A stretch of DNA of 64,000 nucleotides, taken from NCBI RefSeq assembly GCF_011386835.1, contig NC_088792.1, positions 219,390,394 through 219,454,393 of the forward strand, in the 5' to 3' direction. The translations under genes and the position numbers were made by a program. A model generated the notes under the pieces. The model searched no databases. It was not told the origin of the DNA and worked only from the letters and a program-made list of their open reading frames with translations. Of this stretch, positions 21,430 to 32,435 are shown one piece after another (position 1 is the first letter of the stretch; each line of letters begins with the position of its first letter). Source of the stretch: Chrysemys picta bellii. Its lineage: Eukaryota; Chordata; Testudines; Emydidae.

Positions 21430-23440
21430 GTAAGTCTTGCTTCTTGAATGATGGAGATAATTTATTTATTTTATTTTTCTTCTTTACTTTTACTGATTGG
21501 AATACCCCTCTCTTTCCCCTGCCCTCCACACCAACTTTAAGGATACAATATCTTGATGTTGATTTAAGTGAAATGTAGTGGAAATGCAAGGTCACAGCTG
21601 AATGCCTGTGGACATTTCCACTCGTTTCTTGTTAGTCAAGTCCTACAAAAGTTTACAGTAAGCAGAGAATAGTGACCTTAACTTTTCTGATTGCTTGAAG
21701 TGATAAAGCAATATTTTGTTTGTTGGCATGTTTGTAAGATAATGCTTGGCTACCTGGCAAGGGTTAGAAAAATTACTGATATAGCATCTTAGCTAGAGGC
21801 CATAGAGAACAGTACAATACATACAAATGTGAAAATCTATTCAGTTCAGTAAAATTAATACAAATTTTAAAAATACAAAAGATAAAAACTTAAGGTCAGC
21901 CTTTCCCTTGGATCAGTTACACTTTTAAATCACAACCTCTAAAACAGTATAAGCTTGGGTACCTAGAAATACATTTCCTCTTCACCCTAACTTCGTTGAC
22001 TTAAATACATATTTCATAATTTTGTTTACACTGGATATTATAATCCTGTTAATAACTTGTTCTTATCTGTTTACAGTGTTGCAAGTTGACTTTACCTGCA
22101 GTGATGTTACATATATAGATTCATTTCTCTAAAGCTCAGGGTCTTTCAGATGGCTGCATTCAGCTGTGTGAAGAAAATATACTGCTTGAAACTTCACTTC
22201 CACGAGCGAAAGTAGAATTTCACAAAGATTTGTCAGTAGCTTAAATGGTTTTGCTTAGGCAGGCATAGTTTCTACCTACGCTGTCTGCTACTGAGTTGTT
22301 AATGTTCGATTAAATCTATTTTAAATATTTTTAAATGAAAATTAAATGGATTTAATATCCTAATGACTAGCCCATATCACTGGAAGAAATGACAGTAAAA
22401 AGTAAGATCAGCATAAAGTGGCCAGTGATTATCTAGGTTTTATTTCTGTAAGTTGAAAAGCTTCTGTGGACTGTCAGTGTCAAAATTTTTCAAGGGTGCT
22501 GTGACTTAAAACAGAAAAGTTTGTGTTTTGAAATGTCTATTCAGTAAGTAGTATTTTTCCATAAGTTTAAGTTTTACTATATCAACTATGCTGACATCAA
22601 ATGGATATAAATTAGTTTCAGATTAACAGATTCCTGTTATATAATGGATCTGGCACATCTTTCCCAAGTGCCAGGTATAGCAGTTACATACTGTTAAGGA
22701 AGTTTACAAACAAGTTAATAGGTTTAATACCTTTAATTGTGGAAAATTCTATTAAACAACAGTCATTAGCTCTGTCCCCTTGTTATGGCTGAATATGGAT
22801 TCTGACCTTAAATACAGATGTGTACTTCTCATTCACATGCATGCACCTAAGTATTTGAGGACAGAAAATGAGGACTTCGTAAATAGTCTAACTTTCATGG
22901 ATTTTGACCTTTTGATGTGCAACCATATTTCACTTTTTTTTTAATACTGTTGGTTAAAGAGCCTCTTGTTATGTATTAAGTGCTCTCTATAAACTAACCT
23001 TATTGTATGTGAACTCTTTGACAGTTCTGTTAACAATTATCCCTGTCCATTAAATATATTTTTACACTAATCATGATTTCCCTTATTAAAGGATCCTAAG
23101 CTGCTTAAATTAATTATTAATATAATCACTTCACTCAGTGATGAATTGCAGCCCTTTCTGGTGTGAAGTATGGTAGTTTAACAGTGAACAGTTATACAAC
23201 AGCAGTTATGTTTTGTGAGGCGGATGAGTGAAATTGCTTAGGTGGAGGGGGAATTGCAAATATTTGGCTTGAGCATTTCATATCCATAAGTTTCAGGACT
23301 ATTTCTCTATGCAACTTTATGATGTATCAGGTCTGTTCAGGTCATTTACTGAATTTATCTGATACATTTTTAAGCACTTCAGGTATTAAGTAACAATGTA
23401 TCTTTTTATAGTAAACATGTAAACTTTATCATGACATACA
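21430..23440. other. PPDPFL downstream intron / 3' region, no other gene
   Basis: AT-rich DNA without other convincing exons. It should contain the last PPDPFL exon and 3' UTR. Confidence 0.4.
22077..22089 (+). CDS. PPDPFL: Candidate PPDPFL terminal coding exon
   Basis: The acceptor TTGTTCTTATCTGTTTACAG ends at 22,076. Joined to exon 4 it completes a serine codon and adds V-A-S before TGA at 22,087-22,089. An alternative acceptor at CTTTACCTGCAG (22,101) would add a different short tail. Family members end in a short Ser/Gly-rich tail, which fits a tiny last exon, but only a transcript can decide. Confidence 0.35.
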
Positions 23441-23449
23441 GATAGTGCT

Positions 23450-23545
23450 ATAGATGTCCATGGCACTTGAGAAAATAATGAAGTAATCCCTGCCCCAGAA
23501 AGTTTATAATGTAGCTTGAGACAGTATACACAGGTGAGAACAAGG
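23450..23545 (+). repeat. Ancient amniote repeat tail
   Basis: 'AATCCCTGCCCCAGAAAGTT' followed by TATAATGTAGC matches the end of an old dispersed amniote repeat; comparable ends occur near 48,810 ('CACTGTCCCTGCCACCAAAG'). Family not settled by eye. Confidence 0.4.
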
Positions 23546-23709
23546 ATGAAGACAACTGTTAGAAGAAATAGTGTGCTGGAACTCATTACATGAAATATAA
23601 AAAAGCAATTTATCTATTTGTTTGTTTAAAATGATTGCATCTTTTGATCTTAGAATTATTTTAAATGTATGTTATAAGTTACTCTATTTTTATACTAAAA
23701 TTTTATATT

Positions 23710-23715
23710 AATAAA
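23710..23715 (+). terminator. PPDPFL: Candidate PPDPFL polyadenylation signal
   Basis: AATAAA in TATTAATAAAGTTTAA, followed within about 60-90 bases by T/G-rich sequence. It would give a 3' UTR of about 1.6 kb from the candidate last exon. Without transcript data this is only a plausible site. Confidence 0.25.
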
Positions 23716-24069
23716 GTTTAATTATTATGAGGTCTGAAATGTTTCTTCTCTAATACAAAATGGTAGTCACTGTTGCATGTGCATTTGTGGCAAAATCTAC
23801 AAAATGACCATGAACAGAAATTAATGAAGTCATCTTTCAAAGTAATTTTTGAAACAATCATAACAGGAATGTGAGAGGAAGGGAGGAGTTTAAATTAGGA
23901 AAGAGAAACCAGAATTGCTTTAATGTCTTAGTGAAAACGTAGTAAAAGAATATGGACTTGTAACTACAAATTTTGAAGATGATGATCTCCTAATTTGTCT
24001 TTTTCTTTTCGCTAAATGTGTGCAGGAGTTGGAAGAGGAAGTTTGCCTACAATGGCATGTGGCCCATCT

Positions 24070-24310
24070 GTGACTGCTAATAGCAAATATTCCCAATGGC
24101 CAGAGATGGGGCACTAGATGGGGAGGGCTCTGAGTTGTTACAGTGAATTCTTTCCCAGGTATCTGGCTGGTGGATCTTGCAGAGATGCTCAGGGCTAACT
24201 GGTCATCCTATGTGGGGGCAGGAAAGAATTTTTTCCCAGTTCAGATGAGCAGAGACCCTACCGGGGGGAGAGAGGGTTCACCTTCCTCTGCATCATGGGT
24301 CACTTGCTCA
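24070..24310 (+). mobile_element. CR1 3' UTR fragment, left half of an interrupted copy
   Basis: It matches in order the 3' UTR of the CR1 copy at 58,780-59,000: 'AGATGGGGCACTAGATGG', 'GTGAATTCTTTCCCAGGT', 'CATCATGGGTCACTTGCT'. The copy stops at the ACTTGCT point and resumes at about 25,275 after another CR1. Confidence 0.8.
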
Positions 24311-25274
24311 ACATAAAAACAGTCATACTGGGTCAGACTAATGATTTGTCTAGCCCAGTATCCTGTCTTCCAACAGTGGCCAATGCTAAGTGCTTCAGAG
24401 GGAATGCACAGAACAGTGCAATTATTAAGTGATCCATCCCTTATTGTCCAGTCCCAGCTTAGGGCATGGTGTTGCATCCCTGATGGACCTGTCCTCCATG
24501 AATTTTTTTTTTAACCCAGCTATAGTTTTAACCTTCACAACTTATAGAGTGGTATTATATTTTCTGTCTTATTATCTATCCCTTAATGGTTCCTAGCACT
24601 ATTAGCTTTTTTGACTGCTGCCGCACATGGGGTGGATGCTTTAAGAGAACTTTCCACAATGACTCCAAGATCTTTCTTGAGTGGTAACAGCTAATTTAGA
24701 TCCCATCATTTTGTATGTATAGCAAGGATTATATTTTCCAAGGTGCATTAGTTTGTATTTATCAACACTGAATTTCATCTGCCATTTTGTTGCCCAGTCA
24801 CCCAGTTTTGTGAGATCCCTTTGTAACTCTTCGCAGCAGGGTGACCAGACAGCAAGTGTGAAAAATCAGGACGGGTGGGGGTAATAGGAGCCTATAGAAG
24901 AAAAAGACCCCAAAATTGGGACTGTCCCTCTAAAATCGAGACATCTGGTCACCCTACTTCGTAGTCCAATTTGGACTTAATTACCTTCAGTAATTTTGTA
25001 TCGTCTGCAAACTTTGCCACCTCACTGTTTATTCCTTTTTCCAAATTTATGAATATATTGAACAGCACTGGTCCAAGTACAAATACCTGGGGGACACTGC
25101 TCTTTACTTCTCTCTTTTCTGAAAACTGACCATTTATTCCTACCCGTTGTTTTCTGTCTTTTAAGCAGTTACTGAATCCATGAGAGGACCTTCCCTCTTA
25201 TCCCATGACTGCTTTGCTTAAGAGCTTTTAGTGGGGGACCTTGTCAAAGCTTTAAGTCGAAGTACAATATTGCT
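24311..25274 (-). mobile_element. CR1 on the - strand, inserted into another CR1
   Basis: Read on the - strand this is CR1 reverse-transcriptase region and 3' end. The + strand shows the complementary landmarks: GGTCAGACTAATGATTTGTC, 'CTTCCAACAGTGGCCAATGC', 'GATCTTTCTTGAGTGG', 'TTTGTATCGTCTGCAAACTT' and 'CTTTAAGTCGAAGTACAATA'. Codons are broken. It carries a hAT MITE at 24,837-24,956 and splits a + strand CR1. Confidence 0.8.
24837..24956. mobile_element. hAT MITE of 120 bp inside CR1
   Basis: Terminal repeats CAGGGTGACCAGA and TCTGGTCACCCTA, flanked by CTTCGCAG (24,829-24,836) and CTTCGTAG (24,957-24,964). The interior 'AAAAATCAGGACGGGTGGGG' and 'AAATTGGGACTGTCCCTC' is partly self-complementary. 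It is a compact, non-coding hAT derivative. Confidence 0.92.
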
Positions 25275-25432
25275 GGTTTAAACTAGAGTAAATGGTGAAT
25301 TCTCTGTAATTTGAGGACTTCAGTACTCTGCCAGGAGTGGGTAAGTGAGGTTCTGTGGCCTGCAAAGTACAGGAGGTCAGACTACATGATTATGATGCTG
25401 TCTTCTGGCCTTAAAATCTGAGTCTAAAGCTG
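25275..25432 (+). mobile_element. CR1 3' UTR fragment, right half of the interrupted copy
   Basis: It resumes the order seen at 59,020-59,185: 'TTTGAGGACTTCAGTACTC', 'GAGGTTCTGTGGCCTGCAAA', CAGGAGGTCAGACTACATGA and 'CTTCTGGCCTTAAAATCTGA'. Together with 24,070-24,310 it is one CR1 copy cut by a later insertion. Confidence 0.8.
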
Positions 25433-26393
25433 CTTTATGCCACTGGTAAAGTTTCCTACCCTAAGATGAGCCAACAGGGGACAGCTACTTCAGCTTTAGG
25501 CCCACTTTATGATGCAATGCAGTGCAGCCCAGGATCGAGTCCAGTGTATCTAACTGATGATAATTTGAAGTAAATTGTGTACTTTCCCCAAGTATTGATA
25601 GAACAGAACACATAACTTGATCAAATCTACAAAACACATTTATTGCCACCCACCTAGCAATAGTTAACAAATAGCAGAGAAATTCAATAGGAAATACAAC
25701 TTAAGTCAGCATATTGCTACTAAGTTAGATCTTATTCTGAGGACAGGCAGGTTGGCAACTGAAATGAAGGACTCTATTTTGCTCCAGCATTCCAGTACCA
25801 ATGGTATAAATAATTCCTTCCAAAAGCAATAGCCAAAGCATAGCTGGTTGATCCTTGTAAGGTCCCCTTTTGGGACTGATACTTACAAACAGATGCTGCT
25901 ACCACAAAAGTCAGTGGAAAAGTACCATTCACTTCAACAGGAGAAGGACCTATTAGTGCATTTTAGCTATGGTAGCTTTGAGCCGCTAAATTCATAACCC
26001 TGATAAGGTTTCCCAGATCATGTATCAACTCCATGCCATTCTTAGCATTCCCCAGGTTAATATTAGGTTACATGACTGACTCCTGCATAATATAAGGGCC
26101 TTGCTGCTCGCCTAGATTTGCGGGTTTTTTCCCCATCGAAACAAGGGTTGAGGTACTGTGCCTATTAGACCTGGAAATCTGCAGAGATATGAATACATTT
26201 TTGTGTGTGAAATATATTACTGTGATAATTATAATGGCTGAGTTTTAGCAATTCTACATTATTCTTGGATAAGTAGTGAATACATTGTTTTAATGCATTT
26301 AACTTTAGAAGTGTTAACTCCAGATTGTGGAACGTTGTGTAATAATATTGACAGTCACCAGATAGCCCTAAAAAAAGTTCTAATTAACAGAAT
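25433..26393. other. No gene seen
   Basis: AT-rich, unclassified DNA without convincing coding sequence. Confidence 0.4.
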
Positions 26394-26401
26394 GTATAGA
26401 C

Positions 26402-26738
26402 CAGGGGTCGGCAACGTTCGGCACGTGGCTCACCAGGGTAAGCACCCTGGCGGGCCGGGTCAGTTTTATTTACCTGCTGACGCGGCAGGTTCAGCCGATC
26501 GCGGGCCCCCACTGGCCGCGGTTTGCCATCCCGGGCCAATGGGGATGGCGAGAAGCCGCGGCCAGCACATCGCTCGCCCGCGCCGCTTCTCGCTGCCCCC
26601 ATTGGCCTGGGACGGTGACCCACGGCCAGTGGGGGCCACGATCGGCCCAACCTGCAACGTCAGCAGGTAAATAAAACTGGCCCGGCCCGCCAGGGTGCTT
26701 ACCCTGACAAGCCGCGTGCCGAACGTTGCCGACCCCTG
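26402..26738. mobile_element. Palindromic hAT MITE
   Basis: Starts CAGGGGTCGGCAACGTTCGG and ends with its complement CCGAACGTTGCCGACCCCTG. Flanks GTATAGAC (26,394-26,401) and GTATAGAT (26,739-26,746) are the target duplication. Most of the 337 bp is self-complementary (GCACCCTGGCGGGCCGGG against its counterpart, TTTTATTTACCTGCTGACG against CGTCAGCAGGTAAATAAAA), so the strand can fold into one long hairpin. GC-rich. Open frames on both strands (up to 125 codons) follow from the symmetry. Confidence 0.93.
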
Positions 26739-26746
26739 GTATAGAT

Positions 26747-28310
26747 CATTAGAATCATTGTACTGCTAACAGCATTTTGCCCACAAGATCTAAATGCCTG
26801 TTAAACAGAAATTGTAATAGTATTTGTAATAGCATAATTACATATTGTGTACAAGAAATGAGTTTAAAGGGGGGTGGGGATCTACTGCCATGATACAATT
26901 TTGAGTTTCCTACTTTGTACAGTTCTCTGCAGAAGAGTGTGTTAAATAAAAAGGATTCTAAAATACTTTTTATGAAAATGCAACAGCAAACTGCAAAGGG
27001 AGCTAGTGTAAGGTGTTAGAAATAAGTGTATCCTTTTCTGCACATGTGCAGTCATAAAGACTGTCACAAATAACATTTTATATCAGGACTTATTTGTAGC
27101 TTTCCCAGAAGGGCCATGCCACCTATGTCTTCTGGTTAAGGTATAGAGCGTCAGTATTCATCAGTATGGATTCTGCATTGTTTAATGAGTTACTGTGTCA
27201 GTAAACTGCTGAGACTGCACTAACCCCAAAAGAAAAGGAACTATAAAAACTAGCTATTTTTGTGGCTCCTTGACACTAAACAAAGAAAGGCTTCAACAAA
27301 TCTGAAGGATAGATTAGCTTTAGGCTGTTGTAATTTACGCAACAGACACTTATGTGGCATCTTACTTTAGTTTTCACTAACACTGACAGTTTTATATGCG
27401 TGGTGGTTTTTTTGGGAATCAACAGTTATTACACTACTGTTCCCATGTATGGATTATTTTTGTACAAGTTACATGAACATATTGCTTATGTCTCCCTCAC
27501 ACCCTTGATGCAAAGCTTTAACAATCTTTCTGAATAATGAATTTGCATGACAAAAAGGTGAACATGAGAGAGCAAGGATTATTTTCTACCCTCCGCAGAA
27601 AGAATTTCACACTCTCACTATTGATGTTGATTTTATTGGTCTTTCATACTTCTTTCAATAACATGGAAAACTCTACTGGATTTTACTAGAACAATATTTT
27701 TAATTAGTAACTTATTTTTCTGTTGTGATGACACTACAAAATTGTGATGTTACAAAATAGAAAAGATCCTGCCTTAATTTATGATTTCCCCTTGTTTCCT
27801 TATATGACCTTTATAAAAGGGCATCAGGACATGCCCAATTAGCTATCTTCTTTCTGGGGAAGCAAGATGTGTCTAGCATTCTCATAGCTCTTCAAATGAA
27901 AACCTGGTTCACTGCTCTTGTTAGTTATTTGCACCAGCATTAACATTGTTTGGAAAATGTTTCTTAGATTGTGTTTGGCAGCTGGCCACTGAAAATTCTG
28001 ACTCTGTTAATGCTGAGTGACCTGCCTTGCATTTGAATGTTAGGAGCGCTCTGTCAGATATCCAATTTCATGTGCTCTGTCATACTGCCATTTTAGACTG
28101 TTCCTGCAGTAGCAGATCTGAAATATGCCGTTCAGTAATCACAGGAAGATATGTTGGTGCAATAGGAGGAGGAAGCTATTAGCAACAGGGGAGGGAATCC
28201 GGTCAGAATATTGGGGAAAGGTGGAGGAACAAACTTTTTTATACATCCTTTGTCTCTGACCGATACTAGGGAAAATAGATTTGCTCTCCCCCTATTCTGA
28301 GCCTATGAGT
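26747..28310. other. No gene seen
   Basis: AT-rich unique-looking DNA. The 61-codon frame at 27,352-27,537 has no support. Confidence 0.4.
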
Positions 28311-28311
28311 C

Positions 28312-28420
28312 AGATTCTGATCCCAACTACTGTACACGAGTGTAAATCCAGAGTAACTCAAATGGCTTGGACAGAATTACTCCATTTCTACACTTGTATA
28401 ACTGAGATCAGAATCTCCCC
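28312..28420. repeat. Palindromic amniote repeat ('TCTGATCTCAGTTACAC')
   Basis: Left arm 'CAGATTCTGATCCCAACTAC', centre 'AATCCAGAGTAACTCAAATG', right arm 'TGTATAACTGAGATCAGAAT': an approximate inverted repeat. It resembles a very common reptile palindrome; a poorer copy lies at 55,468-55,570. Confidence 0.5.
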
Positions 28421-29071
28421 CACCGGCTATGCCTGGGTTGGTAGTGTCAGGTGAGAGGGGATATTCTTTGTCTGCTACTGTGCAGCATGAGCTGTAGACT
28501 CCACAAGGACAGCCTGAAGATTTATAGCCTGTGTGGTAGCAAAAGGAGTGGGTTAGGGCATCCCAGATAGATGTGCAGGAGTTGGAAATATTTTGAGTGG
28601 TTACTAAACTTTCCTCTGCTTGTCCTTTGCAGCAACTGAAATCACTAGCACATTGGAATGTATCTGATCCATTTTGCACTATGTTGCATGTGGATGATGA
28701 TCTTTGAACAGTAGTCAAGAGATTAATCAAGAACCTGTGCCACAAATAAGAGATTTTTAGAGCCTGATCTAATGGGAGTCTATATTGGTTTTTTTCAATG
28801 GGAGTTGTTATCCCACTGATGATTTTCTGATAACCGCAACAACTGTACAGTTAATTGTTGAACGTAAAGATGATAGTGAGGATACCATGCTTGAGTATGG
28901 CATTTATTGTTTAATACATTTTTAAAGCATGTAGGTGTTCTATACAAATCAGTGCTATACTAACCCTTTTTGCTACTATGGGCTAAAACTAAGAACCAGT
29001 TTTTCCAGAGTCTGATCTCTATATTTAACTGCAATATAGATCACTTGGACAGCTGAATAACAAATCAGATG
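28421..29071. other. No gene seen
   Basis: Unclassified. A 122-codon frame on the - strand (28,377-28,745) contains many cysteines but no recognisable domain and starts inside the repeat. Confidence 0.35.
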
Positions 29072-30240
29072 TGTGACAGGTTGGATCACAGAACCTGCTG
29101 TGGGAGCTGCCAGCTGATGTGCCAAGACTACTTCTGCCCCTGCTTTCCCTGCCAGCTCGGGACCCAGCACCCTGTCTTACTGAGCCAGACACGCCCGTCT
29201 GTTCCAACAAAGACCCAGGGTCTGAATTACTTGCCCCAAAGCTGCAGGCTTGACTGAAAGCCGCTTACAGAAGTGTTTCTGTCTTTAACACTCAAATGTC
29301 CAACATCCAATGGGGTCTAAACCCAAATAAATCAGTTTTACCCTGTATAAAGCTTATACAAGGTAAACTCATAAATTGTTTGCCCTCTATAACACTGATA
29401 GAGACATATGCACAGCTGTTTGCCTCCCCCAGGTATTAATACATACTCTGGGATAATTAATAAGTAAAAAGTAATTTTATTATATACAAAAAGTAAAATT
29501 TGAGTGGTTTCAAGTAGTAACAAAACAAAGTAAATCACCAAGCAAAATAAAATGAAACATGCAAATCTATGTCTATTTGTATTTAGTTTGATTAATCTCA
29601 CCCTTAAAAATGCTTCAGTAAGTTTTTTCCTCAACCTAACCACCTTCCAGGCCTGGGCACAATTCTTTCCCCTGGTACAGCTCTTGTTCCAGCTCAAATG
29701 GTAACTAAAAAATTCCTCATAATGGCTCTCCATTTTGTTCTGTTCCACCCATTTATATATCTTTTGCATAAGGCAAAAATCCTTTGTCCCTTTGTGGGTT
29801 CCCACACCTTTCTTCTTAATAAAAAAAAACCCACCAAGTTAAAAATAAATTCCAGTTCAGGTGACATAATCACATGTCACTGCAAAACTTCATTACCCAC
29901 TTGCCAGCACACATGTATACAAAAAAACTTACAGGTAAAACAAAGCCATCTGCAGTCAATTGTCCTGGTTAATAAGTTATCAAAATTTCAAACCACCATT
30001 AATGGCCCATACTTTGCATAATTACAATAGGCCCTCAAAGTTATATTTCATATTTCTAGTTTTAAATACAGAAGTGGTACATTTATACAAATAAAATAAT
30101 CACACTTAGTAAATTATAAGCTTTGTAATAATACCTTACAAAAAAGCTTTTGCATAAAGCATATTCCAGTGACATTATATTCACTCATTACCGGTAGCAT
30201 ATTTTTATAAAATCATAAAATATAAAAGTGCAACGTCACA
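29072..30240 (+). mobile_element. LTR-like repeat of about 1.17 kb
   Basis: It begins TGTGACAGGTTGGATCACAG and ends GCAACGTCACA, so its termini are TG...CA with a short inverted TGTGAC/GTCACA. The flanks AGATG and ATATG could be a decayed duplication. It has TATA-like and AATAAA-type motifs (AAATAAATC near 29,325; TATAAAGC near 29,345). I recognise it as a sequence repeated in turtle genomes. It has no attached coding region. Frames at 29,338-29,805 and 29,698-30,021 are artefacts. Confidence 0.5.
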
Positions 30241-30619
30241 ATATGTACATGCCAAGTGACCTAAGCTGCAGGCAAAAATAACTGCAGGTTGTAATGTTGC
30301 AAGTACAGCCACAAAAATGGATGAAAGACTGAAAGTTGGGCCTTAAAACTATAAATTGTTGCCTGCAGCCTGCTTCGCTTAAAGGTAGAATTTAAAAATC
30401 TTGCACCTTCAGCTGTATAATAAGAGTGCTAAGGGCATTGTTGTATGATGACCATAAAAAAGATGCAACAAAGAAGCATCAAAATAAATCCATTTAGATT
30501 TATACCATTGAACCCATTTCATCCCATTGACCCTCACAATAAAGGATTCTATGCAGCTCCTTCCAGAGACCTTCAGTGCTGCTCTCGAAACAACAAGTGC
30601 AATGTTCACTCAGTTCACA

Positions 30620-30804
30620 AGGGTACACCTACACTGGGGGGTGGGGAGTCGGGGTCAAGCTGGAAGGTGTATTAATTCAGGTTAGTGAACCCAAGCCTCC
30701 TCTAGGCTTTAACTTGAGTTGCTAACCCAAGTTAAAAACTGAGTTGCTGTGTACTCACTGTTGTTTTTAGCGAAACTCACTGTTACCACAGGTCTCTCAG
30801 CTAG
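30620..30804. repeat. Partial MITE of the GGGTATGTCTACACTG family
   Basis: 'AAGGGTACACCTACACTGGG' and 'CTGTTGTTTTTAGCGAAACT' resemble the arms of the elements at 37,961 and 43,610. The right end is missing or unrecognisable. The provirus lies immediately downstream. Confidence 0.35.
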
Positions 30805-30810
30805 GTTGTT

Positions 30811-31175
30811 TGTGGTAACAACGCAGGAAAGGAAACAGAACACCAGGTCTGTTGGTAGCCAGAGAGCTTCAAAAGCCTCTTGCAAAAAGCCTCCCAGGAA
30901 AACTTTCCTGGGGTTTTTATTTCTCTCCTTACTTTGTTTACAACTCTTCTTAGTGGTTACATTCTTGCGCATAGAAAAGCCAGGCAGTATACATGCACAT
31001 AAGATAACGAACCCATCTCTTGAGCGCGTGAACACCAGCTGCGAGGGTACAATCAAATCAGCCAAATAAGTTTCCCAAACACAAACGCTGGATTGAAGGT
31101 CACTCCTGCCTCGTAGCCATGGGAGCAGTTTGCTGCGCCTGTGGGCTAGCGATTCGGGAGCTATGCGTCCCTACA
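30811..31175 (-). repeat. 3' LTR of the provirus
   Basis: 365 bp, same sequence as the 5' LTR. It follows a G-rich polypurine tract. The only canonical AATAAA on the - strand is at 30,916-30,921, 106 bp before the end of the LTR. Confidence 0.95.
30916..30921 (-). terminator. Retroviral polyadenylation signal
   Basis: AATAAA on the - strand (GAGAAATAAAAACC), in the position expected for R/U5 of the 3' LTR. Confidence 0.6.
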
Positions 31176-31190
31176 TCCCCCCCTGTTTTA
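31176..31190 (-). promoter_or_regulatory. Polypurine tract
   Basis: - strand AAAACAGGGGGGGA directly precedes the 3' LTR (TGTAGGG...). It is the plus-strand primer site of reverse transcription. Confidence 0.88.
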
Positions 31191-31249
31191 TTTTATAGAT
31201 GCGGTGTTTAAACAAAACACTCTCGCAGGGTAGCATACACAATGCCACT

Positions 31250-31920
31250 AGATTGGGTATACATTAAACAAAGCAGCAAAGTAAAACATCAAACATCAAA
31301 ACTAAGACCCCATACTATAAAAGGGTCTTCATCCACTCTAAGGGTGGCTATAACTAAATATAATCCCACCAAGGAGGAAAAACGTCTTGGCGGATGGCTT
31401 AAGCATAACATTTTAGCATATCAATTTGCTATTACATACGGTTACTATTATCAGTAAGCTTAAAACAACACATTTCTTTCACTGTCTCACACCCCAGATG
31501 TTGCTGGGTGGTTTGCAGACAGGAACAAGGCAAGTACTTAACAGACCTTGCATGTCTTGTAATATGGTGTCATTAACATACACATAGCTGTCATTAACTT
31601 GAAAAAGTAAGTGTCCTGTCAGGTGTAATCCCAGGAGCACTGACTAAAATTAACTGGGCATACCAGGTAGTCTAATTTCCCAGATGTCTTGGTGAATTAC
31701 TCAATCCCACATGCATCCTCCCCATGGACCCGGCAGGATTCGGTATGTGGGAGGCCACACCCCCTCAACCGGTCCATATGCTTGGAAGGAGCATTGAGAA
31801 CGTTTGCACTTTTACCCAGAAAGTCTCTAAGTATGTCTCCATGGCCACAGATCAGATGGTACTCCTGATGTGTCTGTAAGGGCAGTGGGCCAAGCCTGAA
31901 CATGCTAGATCCCACTGCAA
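31250..31920 (-). pseudogene. env: Env remnant with CX6CC transmembrane motif
   Basis: In - strand frames, 31,465-31,491 encode C-ETVKEM-CC followed by FKLTDNS, the CX6CC arrangement of gamma-type and alpha-type TM subunits. The frame stops at about 31,432-31,434. Further right, a 72-codon frame (31,697-31,915) and a stretch with VNDSYVYVNDT (about 31,580-31,620) are likely env pieces. Stops and shifts break the gene; no complete surface or fusion region survives. Confidence 0.5.
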
Positions 31921-32435
31921 TGCCTTCCCAGCCTCAGTGATATTCAATACCATCTCTGTCAGCAACTTCTGGGTCATTGTCTGTATTTGGCTGTGTTACA
32001 GGGGTAATAGTGTAATAGAGAAGATGGCAGGGGCAATGGCAACAAGGTGCCTTTGGTACTTATCATTTAAAATCCAATAAGGGAAAACAATACATACTGA
32101 AGGACTTATTCAAAACACAGGGCGCAGCCTGTAGAATAAACCCCAAAATCCAATCAATACCACGTTCCCAAGCATGGGTCCCACAAGTTTCTTTTTTTCC
32201 AGGTTATAATTCTTTGTTTCTTCACCAGGGTCAGTTCTTAATGTCTCTTGTAGTCAGGAATTCCTGGACTTTGTGGTTTCAAGGAAGCAAGTGTTCCTTC
32301 TTCTCTTTTCCTGAAACAGTGTGGTTCAGCATCATACAGGGGAGAGGTTACTAGCACATCACCCTGTAATGGTTTTGTGTCTTTTAGAAAAATTCAGAGG
32401 CACAGTAGGTCTGTCAGTGGACAAGGGAGAGGTTA

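Noticed and set aside
26293..26670. 125-codon frame with a balancing frame on the other strand
   Set aside because: A palindrome produces open frames on both strands; not coding.
28377..28745. Cysteine-rich 122-codon frame as a secreted peptide gene
   Set aside because: No signal peptide, cysteine spacing of no known family, and the frame begins in a palindromic repeat.
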